64,000 nucleotides of DNA from NCBI GenBank assembly GCA_017411715.1, contig JAFQPO010000014.1:70161-134160 (forward strand). The letters run 5' to 3'. Under the pieces are notes generated by a model that searched no databases, was not told the origin of the DNA, and saw only the letters and a list, made by a program, of their open reading frames with translations. Positions 16,039-23,835 of the stretch are shown here, in pieces. Both the position numbers and the translations under genes were made by a program. Origin of the DNA: Bacilli bacterium (GTDB taxonomy: Bacteria > Bacillota_I > Bacilli_A > ML615J-28 > CAG-313). Numbering within the stretch: the first letter of the stretch is position 1; the number at the start of each line of letters is the position of its first letter.

Positions 16039-17514
16039 ATGCTAACTGATAAATATATTTTATCAATTGATCAAGGAACTACTAGTACAAGATGTATTAT
16101 CTTTGATTCATATGGTCAAATTAAAGGCCTTTCCCAAATGGAGTTTACACAAATTTGTCCACAAAGTGGATGGGTTGAGCATAATGCCTTAGAAATTTGG
16201 GAAACTGTTTGTCAAACAATGCGAGGAGCATTGAACAATGCTAAAATTAATATCAATATGATTAGTGGTATTAGTATTACAAATCAGCGCGAAACTACTG
16301 TTATATGGAATAAAAAAACTGGTTTACCTGTCTATAATGCTATTTGTTGGCAATCTCGTCAGTCACAAGATATTTGTGAAGACTGGATAAAAAAAGGATA
16401 CAATGAAATTGTAAAAGAAAAAACTGGATTAATAATTAACCCATATTTTTCTGCAAGTAAAATAAGATGGCTTTTAGATAAAATTGAAGTTGATGATGTT
16501 AGCGATTTGCTGTTTGGTACAATTGATTCCTTTTTAGTATGGAAATTATCGAATGGAAAATATCATGTAACAGATTATACTAATGCTTCTCGAACAATGT
16601 TATTTAATATAAATACACTTAAATGGGATCAAGAATTACTTGATCTTTGGAATATCCCAGTATGCATTTTACCTGAAGTTGTACCTACTAGTGGAATTAG
16701 TGCTTACTGTGAGGTTTTTGATGGGGTTATTATTCCAATTGCTTCCATTGTTGGTGATCAACAAGCTTCATTATTTGGACATTGTTGCTTTAATATGGGA
16801 GATGCTAAAAGTACATATGGTACTGGCTGCTTCATTTTAATGAATACTAAAGATACTTTGGTACATTCAAAAAATGGACTTATTACAACAATTGCATGGA
16901 ATATAGAAGGACGTACTGAATATGCGTTAGAAGGTTCTGTCTTTGTGGCAGGTTCTGCAGTTCAATGGTTACGTGATGGTTTAAGAATTTTTGAAAAATC
17001 AAGTGATTGTGAAAACTATCTTAGAAATAAAACTAGTAATGGTGTATATTTAGTACCGGCATTTGTTGGTTTAGGAACACCTTATTGGGATAATGATGCA
17101 AGAGGAGCGATTTTCGGCCTTACTAGAGCATCTTCAATTGAGGATGTTGTAACTGCGACAATTGAATCTATTGCTTATCAAGCATCTGATGTTATTGATG
17201 TTATGAAAGAAGAAGCTTCCGCAAATATGGAATATTTAGGCGTAGATGGTGGTGCTTCATCAAATAATTACTTAATGCAATTTCAAGCTGATATTTTAAA
17301 CGCGAAATTGATTAGACCTATTTGTTTAGAAATGACTGCTTTAGGCTCAATGTATTTAGCTGGTTTAGCCTTAGGAATATATGAAAACATTGATGAAATT
17401 AGAAAAATGCATCAAGTTCAAAAAGTATTCTTTGGCCATATGACAAATAGTGAAAGAATGGAAAAATTAGATAAATGGCATACTGCTGTTAAAGCAACTA
17501 TGCAATTTAAGTAA
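16039..17514 (+). CDS. glpK: Glycerol kinase
   Basis: Phosphorylates glycerol to sn-glycerol-3-phosphate with ATP. FGGY-family marks include the phosphate-1 loop SIDQGTTSTR at residues 5-14, ITNQRETTVIW, GDQQASLFGH, and GVDGGASSNNYLMQFQAD in the C-terminal half. Length 491 aa is normal. It starts 1 nt after the acyltransferase, with AGGAG in the end of that gene. No glpF or glpD/glpO is nearby, so in this operon it more likely feeds lipid synthesis than glycerol catabolism. That is an inference from context. Confidence 0.92.
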   Translation: MLTDKYILSIDQGTTSTRCIIFDSYGQIKGLSQMEFTQICPQSGWVEHNALEIWETVCQTMRGALNNAKININMISGISITNQRETTVIWNKKTGLPVYNAICWQSRQSQDICEDWIKKGYNEIVKEKTGLIINPYFSASKIRWLLDKIEVDDVSDLLFGTIDSFLVWKLSNGKYHVTDYTNASRTMLFNINTLKWDQELLDLWNIPVCILPEVVPTSGISAYCEVFDGVIIPIASIVGDQQASLFGHCCFNMGDAKSTYGTGCFILMNTKDTLVHSKNGLITTIAWNIEGRTEYALEGSVFVAGSAVQWLRDGLRIFEKSSDCENYLRNKTSNGVYLVPAFVGLGTPYWDNDARGAIFGLTRASSIEDVVTATIESIAYQASDVIDVMKEEASANMEYLGVDGGASSNNYLMQFQADILNAKLIRPICLEMTALGSMYLAGLALGIYENIDEIRKMHQVQKVFFGHMTNSERMEKLDKWHTAVKATMQFK

Positions 17515-17524
17515 GGAGATTACT

Positions 17525-18574
17525 ATGAGATTAAGAAGACAATTATTAAAAGTTATTAAATGGGATGATACTAGTGAAGAAACTATCCTTTATCGTTTCC
17601 CTATGACTGACCGTGATGAAATTATGTATGGTTGCCAATTAATTGTAGGCCCTGCCCAAGTAGGTATCCTAGTAAAAGAAGGGGAAATTGCTGATGTTTT
17701 TGGACCTGGACGTCATACATTAGAAACTAGAAATATTCCTGTTTTATCAAAAATTATGGGTTTACCATGGGGGTTTGATTCACCTTTTAAATGTGATGTT
17801 TATTATGTTAATACTAAACAATTTATTAATTTAAAATGGGGAACAAGCAATCCGGTTCCTATGCGTGATAAAGATTTTGGACCAATTAGAATTCAAGCTT
17901 TTGGGAAATATGCTTTTAAAGTTAAGGTGCCAGTAAAATTCATTCAAGAAGTTTCTGGAACAAATGGCACATATACTATTGATTCTTTAAAAGAACATTT
18001 AAAAAGTATTTTCGTTTCAGGCTTTGCTGATGCATTAGGAGAAGCAAATATTCCTGCCCTTGATATTGCATCAAAATATGCAGAATTATCTGATGTTTTA
18101 AAAGGAACTTTAGAAAAACCTTTTGATGATATGGGATTAGAAATTACACAAATGTACATTGAAAATGTTTCTTTCCCTGAAGAAGTGGAAAAAATACTTG
18201 ATAAACGTACTTCCATGGGTGTTATTGGTGATAAAATGGGTACTTATGTTACTTATGAAGCTGCTAATGCAATGAGAGATGCTGCTAATAATCCTAGTGG
18301 TGGAGCAGCTGGTGCTGGTATGGGACTTGGAGCTGGTGTATCACTAGGTCAAATGATGGCTGGTTCATTGTCTAATGTAAAAGATGAGCCAGTAGTTCAA
18401 CCAGTACAAGAAGAAAAAGTTAAATGCCCTAGTTGTGAAAGCTTAATTAGTAAAAATGCTAAATTCTGCTCTGAATGTGGATTTAAATTACCTGTCGAAA
18501 AATTCTGCCCTAATTGTGGTGCTAAAACATTACCTGAGGCTAAATTTTGTACTGAATGTGGTCAAAAATTATAG
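17525..18574 (+). CDS. SPFH-domain protein with C-terminal double zinc ribbon (YdjI-like)
   Basis: A 349-aa protein with an SPFH/band-7-like core (about residues 25-235), built around VGPAQVGILVKEGEIADVFGPG and a central beta region. A Gly/Ala-rich linker follows (around 255-280), then two zinc ribbons (CPSCES with CSECGF, and CPNCGA with CTECGQ). This layout matches the B. subtilis YdjI type, which is encoded beside zinc-ribbon membrane proteins and the phage-shock protein PspA. The next gene is of that kind. No transmembrane helix is visible, so it is probably a peripheral membrane scaffold. The exact role is unknown. Confidence 0.8.
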   Translation: MRLRRQLLKVIKWDDTSEETILYRFPMTDRDEIMYGCQLIVGPAQVGILVKEGEIADVFGPGRHTLETRNIPVLSKIMGLPWGFDSPFKCDVYYVNTKQFINLKWGTSNPVPMRDKDFGPIRIQAFGKYAFKVKVPVKFIQEVSGTNGTYTIDSLKEHLKSIFVSGFADALGEANIPALDIASKYAELSDVLKGTLEKPFDDMGLEITQMYIENVSFPEEVEKILDKRTSMGVIGDKMGTYVTYEAANAMRDAANNPSGGAAGAGMGLGAGVSLGQMMAGSLSNVKDEPVVQPVQEEKVKCPSCESLISKNAKFCSECGFKLPVEKFCPNCGAKTLPEAKFCTECGQKL

Positions 18575-18584
18575 TAGGTAAATA

Positions 18585-19667
18585 ATGGAAAATATTGAAA
18601 CTGAAGTTGTTGAAAAAGTTGAAAACCAAGTCTATAAATGTCCTGGTTGTGGAGCTAATTTAAAGTTTGACCCTGAATCTTCATCAATGACTTGTGAATA
18701 TTGTGATTATTCTTTGCACATTGAAGGCGAAGAATCCGATAAAGAAATTGATTTTAATGAGGAACAATTACCATTATGGAATGATGAAACTAAAATGGTA
18801 AGATGTAAAAATTGTGGCGCACAAAATATCATTGATACAAAAACCTTATCAACAATATGTCCATTTTGTGGTTCATCATCAGCAATAGTAGATGATGAAA
18901 TCAAAGGATTAAAGCCAAATCGTGTTATTCCTTTTAAAATATCAGCTAATGATTCAGTTGAAGTCTACCGCACTTGGATAAAAAAGAAATTATTTGCGCC
19001 TAAAAAATTAAAAAAGGCTATTCCAAATCCAAATATTAATGGTACTTATATTCCGTCTTGGACATATGATACAACTACTTTCACCAAATATAGTGGAAGA
19101 CTAGGTAAATATTATACTGTTGTAGTAGGTAGTGGAAAGAATAGAAGAACTGTTACTAGAATTAGATGGTATAGTATCAAAGGAGTTCATCAATCTGCTT
19201 TTGATGATATTCTAGTATGCTCTTCGAGAAAAATTGATCAAAATAGTTTAGAAAGATTATCACCATACAATACAAATGATTCATTTGAGTATGATAATCG
19301 ATTTTTAGTTGGTTTTTCCGCAGAACACTATTCTATGGATGTAAAATCTGGCTTTAATAGAGCATGTACAATTGCTGATACTAGAATTAAACAGCAAATT
19401 TTAAGTAAGTATCACTATGATGTAGTTGGTAATTTTTCGATGAAGACTACTCATGATAAAATTACTTATAAGTATGTTCTATTACCTTTGTGGATATGTT
19501 TCTTTAAATATGTTAATAAACAATATGAGTTTAAAGTTAATGGTGAAAATGGTAAAATTATTGGTAAATATCCTATTTCAGTACCAAAAGTAGTAATAAC
19601 AGTTTTATTATCTTTATTGATTGTTATTGCTGTTTTGGTTTTAATTGGTTTTGTTTACGGAGGTTAA
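18585..19667 (+). CDS. Zinc-ribbon membrane protein (YdjG-like)
   Basis: A 360-aa protein with two N-terminal zinc ribbons (CPGCGA with CEYCDY at about 19-41, and CKNCGA with CPFCGS at about 73-97). A middle domain of unknown function contains IPFKIS and GTYIPSWTYD, and one C-terminal membrane helix lies at about 335-357. Similar proteins are encoded beside SPFH proteins in other Firmicutes (B. subtilis ydjG/ydjI neighbourhood), and here it follows the SPFH gene by 10 nt. Together they probably form a membrane-stress or lipid-microdomain module, which is inferred from context only. Confidence 0.65.
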   Translation: MENIETEVVEKVENQVYKCPGCGANLKFDPESSSMTCEYCDYSLHIEGEESDKEIDFNEEQLPLWNDETKMVRCKNCGAQNIIDTKTLSTICPFCGSSSAIVDDEIKGLKPNRVIPFKISANDSVEVYRTWIKKKLFAPKKLKKAIPNPNINGTYIPSWTYDTTTFTKYSGRLGKYYTVVVGSGKNRRTVTRIRWYSIKGVHQSAFDDILVCSSRKIDQNSLERLSPYNTNDSFEYDNRFLVGFSAEHYSMDVKSGFNRACTIADTRIKQQILSKYHYDVVGNFSMKTTHDKITYKYVLLPLWICFFKYVNKQYEFKVNGENGKIIGKYPISVPKVVITVLLSLLIVIAVLVLIGFVYGG

Positions 19668-19668
19668 A

Positions 19669-20517
19669 ATGAGAATTACATTAGATGTTCTAGAAGAATT
19701 TTTAAAAGAAGATCATGCACAAAGTGATTCTTTGGCAAAACTTCTGTATAATAGTAAACAAGAAATTACTGTTAGCTTTATAGCGAAAGCAACCGGCGTG
19801 GTATCAGGGGTAGAAACTGCCATGTCAATGATGAAAAATTCTGCTCCAACTATTCGTTATAACATTGTTAAAGAGAGTCAAAAGCATGTTAATCGCGGCG
19901 ATGTAATCGCAAGCGTAAAAGGCAAAGTAGTAGATATTTTAAGAACTTATCGCGTAGCCCTTAATATTATTGAAAGAATGTCAGGAATTGCTTCAAGCGC
20001 TAATAAATATGTATTAGAGCTAAGAAACACTGATTCAATTGTAGTATCAAGAAGATCATTAACACCTTCAATTAGAGAATTAGAAGTTAAAGCTATTAAT
20101 GATGGTGGTGCATCTTTATTTGGTGATAATCTTAATGATATCATGATTTTAAGTAAAGAACATTTAGCATTATATGATAGTATTACAAATGCTTGTGAAA
20201 TAATAGACTCTAAGAATAAACTTAATAATCCCTACTGGATTGAAGTAGAAGATTTAGATGAATTCTATGAAGCTAGCTCATCTAGTTGTTATGGTATTAT
20301 TATGATTAATTTTAATCATGATATGATAGATGAGGCATTAGAACTTAATACAAATGGTAAAATATTAGCTTTAGATAATAAAAATATCACTGTTGCTAAT
20401 ATCAGATCTTATGCTTTAAAGAATATTAAGTATATCTTTGTTCCTTGTACAACATTAGGATATAAAGCTTTAGATGTTGAATTTAAAGCACTACAAAGGC
20501 TAAAAAAAGTTAAATAA
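19669..20517 (+). CDS. NadC/ModD-family homologue with eroded active site
   Basis: The fold and block order are those of quinolinate phosphoribosyltransferase (NadC), an NAD-synthesis enzyme: an N-terminal alpha/beta sandwich, then RVALNIIERMSGIAS (family: ERTALNFLQRLSGIAT), then a barrel. Key blocks are altered: the TRKT block reads SRRS (127-130), the NHR block reads LFG (150-152), and the KDNH block reads SKEH (162-165). These positions normally bind quinolinate and PRPP. I therefore doubt that it makes nicotinate mononucleotide. The start at 19669 has a CGGAGG site; the upstream in-frame TTG lies inside the preceding gene. It is the last gene of the acyltransferase-glpK operon, 282 aa, with no nadA or nadB near. 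Confidence 0.7.
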   Translation: MRITLDVLEEFLKEDHAQSDSLAKLLYNSKQEITVSFIAKATGVVSGVETAMSMMKNSAPTIRYNIVKESQKHVNRGDVIASVKGKVVDILRTYRVALNIIERMSGIASSANKYVLELRNTDSIVVSRRSLTPSIRELEVKAINDGGASLFGDNLNDIMILSKEHLALYDSITNACEIIDSKNKLNNPYWIEVEDLDEFYEASSSSCYGIIMINFNHDMIDEALELNTNGKILALDNKNITVANIRSYALKNIKYIFVPCTTLGYKALDVEFKALQRLKKVK

Positions 20518-20522
20518 ATAAA

Positions 20523-20557
20523 AGTGAAGTAATTAAATTATTACTTCACTATTTTAT
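20523..20557. terminator. Bidirectional terminator between convergent genes
   Basis: An 11-bp stem (AGTGAAGTAAT with ATTACTTCACT, 20523-20550). The right arm contains the stop of the leftward gene; the T run is interrupted. Confidence 0.6.
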
Positions 20558-20954
20558 TTTTAAGATAATGTTTTGTTACTTTCCTTTTAAAATAAGCATG
20601 AGCTATATTGACACCGAGAATTGATCCGAGTGTTGATGATGCCATAAATGCTAAATATTTAATAATTTGAATAAATTTGAAGCTTTCATTTCTTAAAAAT
20701 ATAAAGCCAATAATTATTAAGATTGAACTGATAATGATACCATTAATTATGCCTTTTTTCTTTTCAATAATACCTGTAAGTATTCCCACAATTAAAAAGT
20801 AAACTAATAATACGAAAAATGAGGTTAATCTTAGTGTGTTATCACTACTATCAATTATATTTTTATAAATAAGTAGAGTATAAACAATTAAAATAGGGAT
20901 AAAAATAATGATAGCAAATCCTAATTCTTTTAGTTTTTTAATGAGATGTTTCAT
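20541..20954 (-). CDS. Four-helix membrane protein, TIGR04086/YrzE-like
   Basis: A 137-aa protein with four predicted membrane helices (about 11-33, 44-63, 68-87 and 97-118). Gly-rich turns such as LIVGILTGIIEKKKG and TLGSILGVN resemble the TIGR04086 (YrzE) family of small Firmicute membrane proteins. Function is unknown in that family. A GTGGTGAT ribosome site precedes the ATG. It is divergent from the DUF421 gene, with 45 nt between them. The family call is from resemblance only. Confidence 0.6.
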   Translation of the reverse strand: MKHLIKKLKELGFAIIIFIPILIVYTLLIYKNIIDSSDNTLRLTSFFVLLVYFLIVGILTGIIEKKKGIINGIIISSILIIIGFIFLRNESFKFIQIIKYLAFMASSTLGSILGVNIAHAYFKRKVTKHYLKNKIVK

Positions 20955-20999
20955 AATATCACCACTAAATTATATGTTAGATAAAAGGAAAAAAGAAGT

Positions 21000-21668
21000 A
21001 TGAATGAATTTTTTATAATATGTTGTAGGACTTTTTTAGGTTATTTTATGCTTTTAATACTTCTAAAGATCATGGGAAAAAGAGAAGTAGGTCAGCTTAG
21101 CATATTTGATTTATTAATCTTTTTGAGCATTGCTGATATTATGGTAATTGGAATTGAAAATTTTGATGAAAATATTTTTTATGTCATAATTCCTGCTTTA
21201 ACTTTAATGATTATTCAAAAGAGTTTAGCTTTTTTAATATTAAAAAATAATTTTATTAGATACATTATAGATGGTAAGGAATCTTTGATTGTAAATGATG
21301 GAATAATTGATATCAAAGAAATGAAAAAACAATGTTATAACTATGATGATTTGTTTGCGCAGTTAAGAAGTTTGTCAATTAGTTCAATTGAAGAAGTTCA
21401 ATATGCGATATTAGAAAATAGTGGGCGACTTAGTGTAATAACTTATGAGAATAATAAACAAGATATTTTTCCTCTGCCAATTATAGTATCAGGAAAAGTT
21501 AATAAAAATAATTTAAGATATTTAAACCTAGAAAAAAATACCATTGAAAAAATAATTAAAGATAAAAAAATACTTATTAGTGAAATAGAATTTGCTTTTT
21601 TAGTAAATAAAAAAGATCTATTAATTTATAATAAAAAAGATAATGCTTCTACTAGTAAACTTAAGTAG
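21000..21668 (+). CDS. DUF421 (YetF-type) membrane protein
   Basis: A 222-aa protein with three N-terminal membrane helices and a cytoplasmic beta-rich domain. The block KIMGKREVGQLSIFDLLIFLSIADI spans the first loop and is the hallmark of DUF421. Such proteins occur in spore-forming Firmicutes, where relatives (YetF, and SpoVA-associated 2Duf/5Duf proteins) are linked to membrane or spore germination properties. No direct function follows for this one. AAAAGGA precedes the start. The last 8 nt overlap the convergent spoVB-like gene, and the stop lies inside the shared terminator. Confidence 0.8.
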   Translation: MNEFFIICCRTFLGYFMLLILLKIMGKREVGQLSIFDLLIFLSIADIMVIGIENFDENIFYVIIPALTLMIIQKSLAFLILKNNFIRYIIDGKESLIVNDGIIDIKEMKKQCYNYDDLFAQLRSLSISSIEEVQYAILENSGRLSVITYENNKQDIFPLPIIVSGKVNKNNLRYLNLEKNTIEKIIKDKKILISEIEFAFLVNKKDLLIYNKKDNASTSKLK

Positions 21669-21679
21669 AAGCTTTTTTA
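21644..21679. terminator. Terminator embedded in the overlapping 3' ends of two convergent genes
   Basis: A 9-bp stem GCTTCTACT (21644-21652) with AGTAGAAGC (21664-21672), then a T run. Both stop codons (21666-21668 on +, 21663-21661 on -) lie within it. Confidence 0.8.
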
Positions 21680-23169
21680 TTGCGTGATATACTTTTTATT
21701 TCAAATGTTTTAAAATATATTGAAAGAGTTAAGTAAATAATAGAAATGAATACTGAAATTAGGAAAAAATTGATTGGTAAAATCACTTTAAAATATTGCC
21801 CCAAACATACTGTAATTATAGAAATAAGTAAAATATTAACTAGATTTTTAAGATTAAATTTGTATTTTAATTGTTTAATTACTAATGTTACAATAATAAT
21901 TGTTGAAATAAGAGCTGAAATAATAATTGCGTATAATATAGAGTCAAGATTGATTGATGAAATGTAAGATAAAATCACAATTAAAACGATTTTTAAAATA
22001 TTCATAATCGTTGAAACTAAAAAAATAGTCTTTTGTCTACCGATAGCTTGCAAAATTGCGCTTGCCGGAGCTTGTAGATAGTATATTATAAAGATAAAAG
22101 CGAATTTTTTAATGTATTCGGTACCTAAATTTGTGCCATAGATTAATTTCATATAATCAACTGGAAATAAAAACAATAATATTGAAATAAGTATCCCTGG
22201 TACTAACGCAAATTGAAAAGCTTTTTCAATATAGTAATTTATTTTTCTATAATCTTTTAAAGCATAATTTTCTGATATATGTGGTATTAAAGCGGTTGAT
22301 AAACCGATAGATAGAAAAGAAGCAGAAGTAAGAAGGGGAATGGTATAAGCATTTATAATGGTATACTTTGTTTCGATTGTTGTTTGATTATATCCTAAAT
22401 TAATAAAGATAGTTGTGTAAATAATAGGTTCAAGGAAATAGGTAATGCTGCCAATGATTCTAGTGAGCGTTGCTGGAAAAGAAAGTTTGAATATTGTTTT
22501 TAATTCGTTTTTATTAGAATCATCATCAGTAGGAGGATATTTCTTGATTTTAATTAATAGGTAGATCAAAGAAGCCATTTCCCCAATTGATAGAGCTATT
22601 AAAGAAAAAGTGGTAGCTAAAATAACTCCGTATGGCAATAATACATAAATTAGAACTATTGAAAACAATATTCTAAATATTTGTTCTATAAAACTAGCAA
22701 GAGCAGGGACTTTTACTTGCTTTCTTCCGTTAAAAAAACCTTTTAATGTATCAGTTAATCCGACTAAAGGAATTAAAAAAATAGCACTTAGGATAGGATA
22801 TAATAAATTTTCATTATTTAACCATTTCGAAGTAATAATGTTTATACTAACTAATAACCCTATGATTGTTATAATAGATATGATAGTTGATAGTAAAAAA
22901 CCTTGTTTGATTAATCTTTTTTCTGAATAATTGTGAGTTTTAGCATTTTCTGATACTATCTTACTAATTGTTATGTTAAGACTGAAACTAGAAATGTTGA
23001 TTAATAGTAATATAGTAGGAAATGCCATAATATAAAGTGCCATTCCTGCGGTTCCTAATAATCTAGTTATGATTATTTTATTCAACAATCCTAATACTTT
23101 AATCATTAAACCTGTAGTAACAATAAAAAGTGTTTTATAAAAAAATGAATTTACAAAGTCTTTCTTCAT
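21661..23169 (-). CDS. SpoVB/MurJ-like lipid flippase
   Basis: A polytopic MOP-superfamily flippase, 502 aa with about 14 predicted helices. The N-terminal block VLGLLNKIIITRLLGTAGMALYIMAFP and the later GFFNGRKQVKVPALASFIEQIFRI align well with B. subtilis SpoVB, which supports spore-cortex peptidoglycan by moving lipid-linked precursors. General MurJ/YtgP roles in the cell wall are also possible. It is a lone gene with its own terminator, and its 3' end overlaps the DUF421 gene by 8 nt. The sporulation role is inferred from similarity to SpoVB and the presence of other spore genes in the window. Confidence 0.75.
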   Translation of the reverse strand: MKKDFVNSFFYKTLFIVTTGLMIKVLGLLNKIIITRLLGTAGMALYIMAFPTILLLINISSFSLNITISKIVSENAKTHNYSEKRLIKQGFLLSTIISIITIIGLLVSINIITSKWLNNENLLYPILSAIFLIPLVGLTDTLKGFFNGRKQVKVPALASFIEQIFRILFSIVLIYVLLPYGVILATTFSLIALSIGEMASLIYLLIKIKKYPPTDDDSNKNELKTIFKLSFPATLTRIIGSITYFLEPIIYTTIFINLGYNQTTIETKYTIINAYTIPLLTSASFLSIGLSTALIPHISENYALKDYRKINYYIEKAFQFALVPGILISILLFLFPVDYMKLIYGTNLGTEYIKKFAFIFIIYYLQAPASAILQAIGRQKTIFLVSTIMNILKIVLIVILSYISSINLDSILYAIIISALISTIIIVTLVIKQLKYKFNLKNLVNILLISIITVCLGQYFKVILPINFFLISVFISIIYLTLSIYFKTFEIKSISRNKKAST

Positions 23170-23239
23170 ACGATACCTCTTAATATTATATGCGAAAGTA
23201 AGAAAATTATAAATAATTAAATTCTTTTTATCAAATGAG

Positions 23240-23268
23240 TTTAAGAAATTCGAAAAAAATGATATAAT
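23240..23268 (+). promoter_or_regulatory. Promoter of apt-rel-dtd
   Basis: TATAAT at 23263-23268 with a weak -35 (TTTAAG, 17-nt spacer). It rules out the in-frame ATG at 23272 as the apt start because that lies at the transcript start. Confidence 0.5.
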
Positions 23269-23301
23269 AAGATGATATTATGGGATAAAAGGAGTTATTT
23301 T

Positions 23302-23817
23302 ATGTTCGATTTTAGTAAATATATTGCAGATGTACCAAATTTTCCAATAGAAGGAATACTATTTAAAGATATTACACCATTATTAGCTGATGGTGAGGCT
23401 TTCAAACAAGCAATCAACGTAATCTCTGATTTCGCAAAAAGTTTAGGCGCTGATGTTATTGCGGGGCCTGAATCACGTGGTTTTATTTTCGGTTGCCCAG
23501 TTGCTACTAGTTTAGAAGTGGGTTTTGTACCAATTAGAAAGCCAAATAAGTTACCTCGCGAGACAGTATCTGCTACATATGATTTAGAATATGGGCATAA
23601 TACTTTATGTATGCATAAAGATGCAATTAAAAAAGGTCAAAAAGTAGTATTAGTTGATGATTTACTAGCTACTGGTGGGACAATTAAAGCTGCAACTTCA
23701 TTAATTGAATCTCTAGGTGGAGAAGTTGTTGGTATTGCATTCCTTATTGAATTAGAAGAATTAAAAGGAAGAGAAGCGCTAGCTAGTTATAACGTATTTT
23801 CAATCTTAAAATATTAA
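23302..23817 (+). CDS. apt: Adenine phosphoribosyltransferase
   Basis: Salvages adenine to AMP using PRPP. The PRPP-binding loop [13 protein letters not shown] and the blocks [15 protein letters not shown] and [10 protein letters not shown] are the Apt signatures. From ATG 23302 (after AAAAGGAG) it has 171 aa, the normal family length; the upstream ATG is excluded by the promoter. It heads apt-rel-dtd, the usual Firmicute order. Confidence 0.95.
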   Translation: MFDFSKYIADVPNFPIEGILFKDITPLLADGEAFKQAINVISDFAKSLGADVIAGPESRGFIFGCPVATSLEVGFVPIRKPNKLPRETVSATYDLEYGHNTLCMHKDAIKKGQKVVLVDDLLATGGTIKAATSLIESLGGEVVGIAFLIELEELKGREALASYNVFSILKY

Positions 23818-23835
23818 TAGAAAGGAAGTGAGACA

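Noticed and set aside
23272-23301. Longer apt N terminus from the ATG at 23272
   Set aside because: The codon lies 4 nt after the -10 box, at the transcript start; ATG 23302 has AAAAGGAG and gives the normal length.
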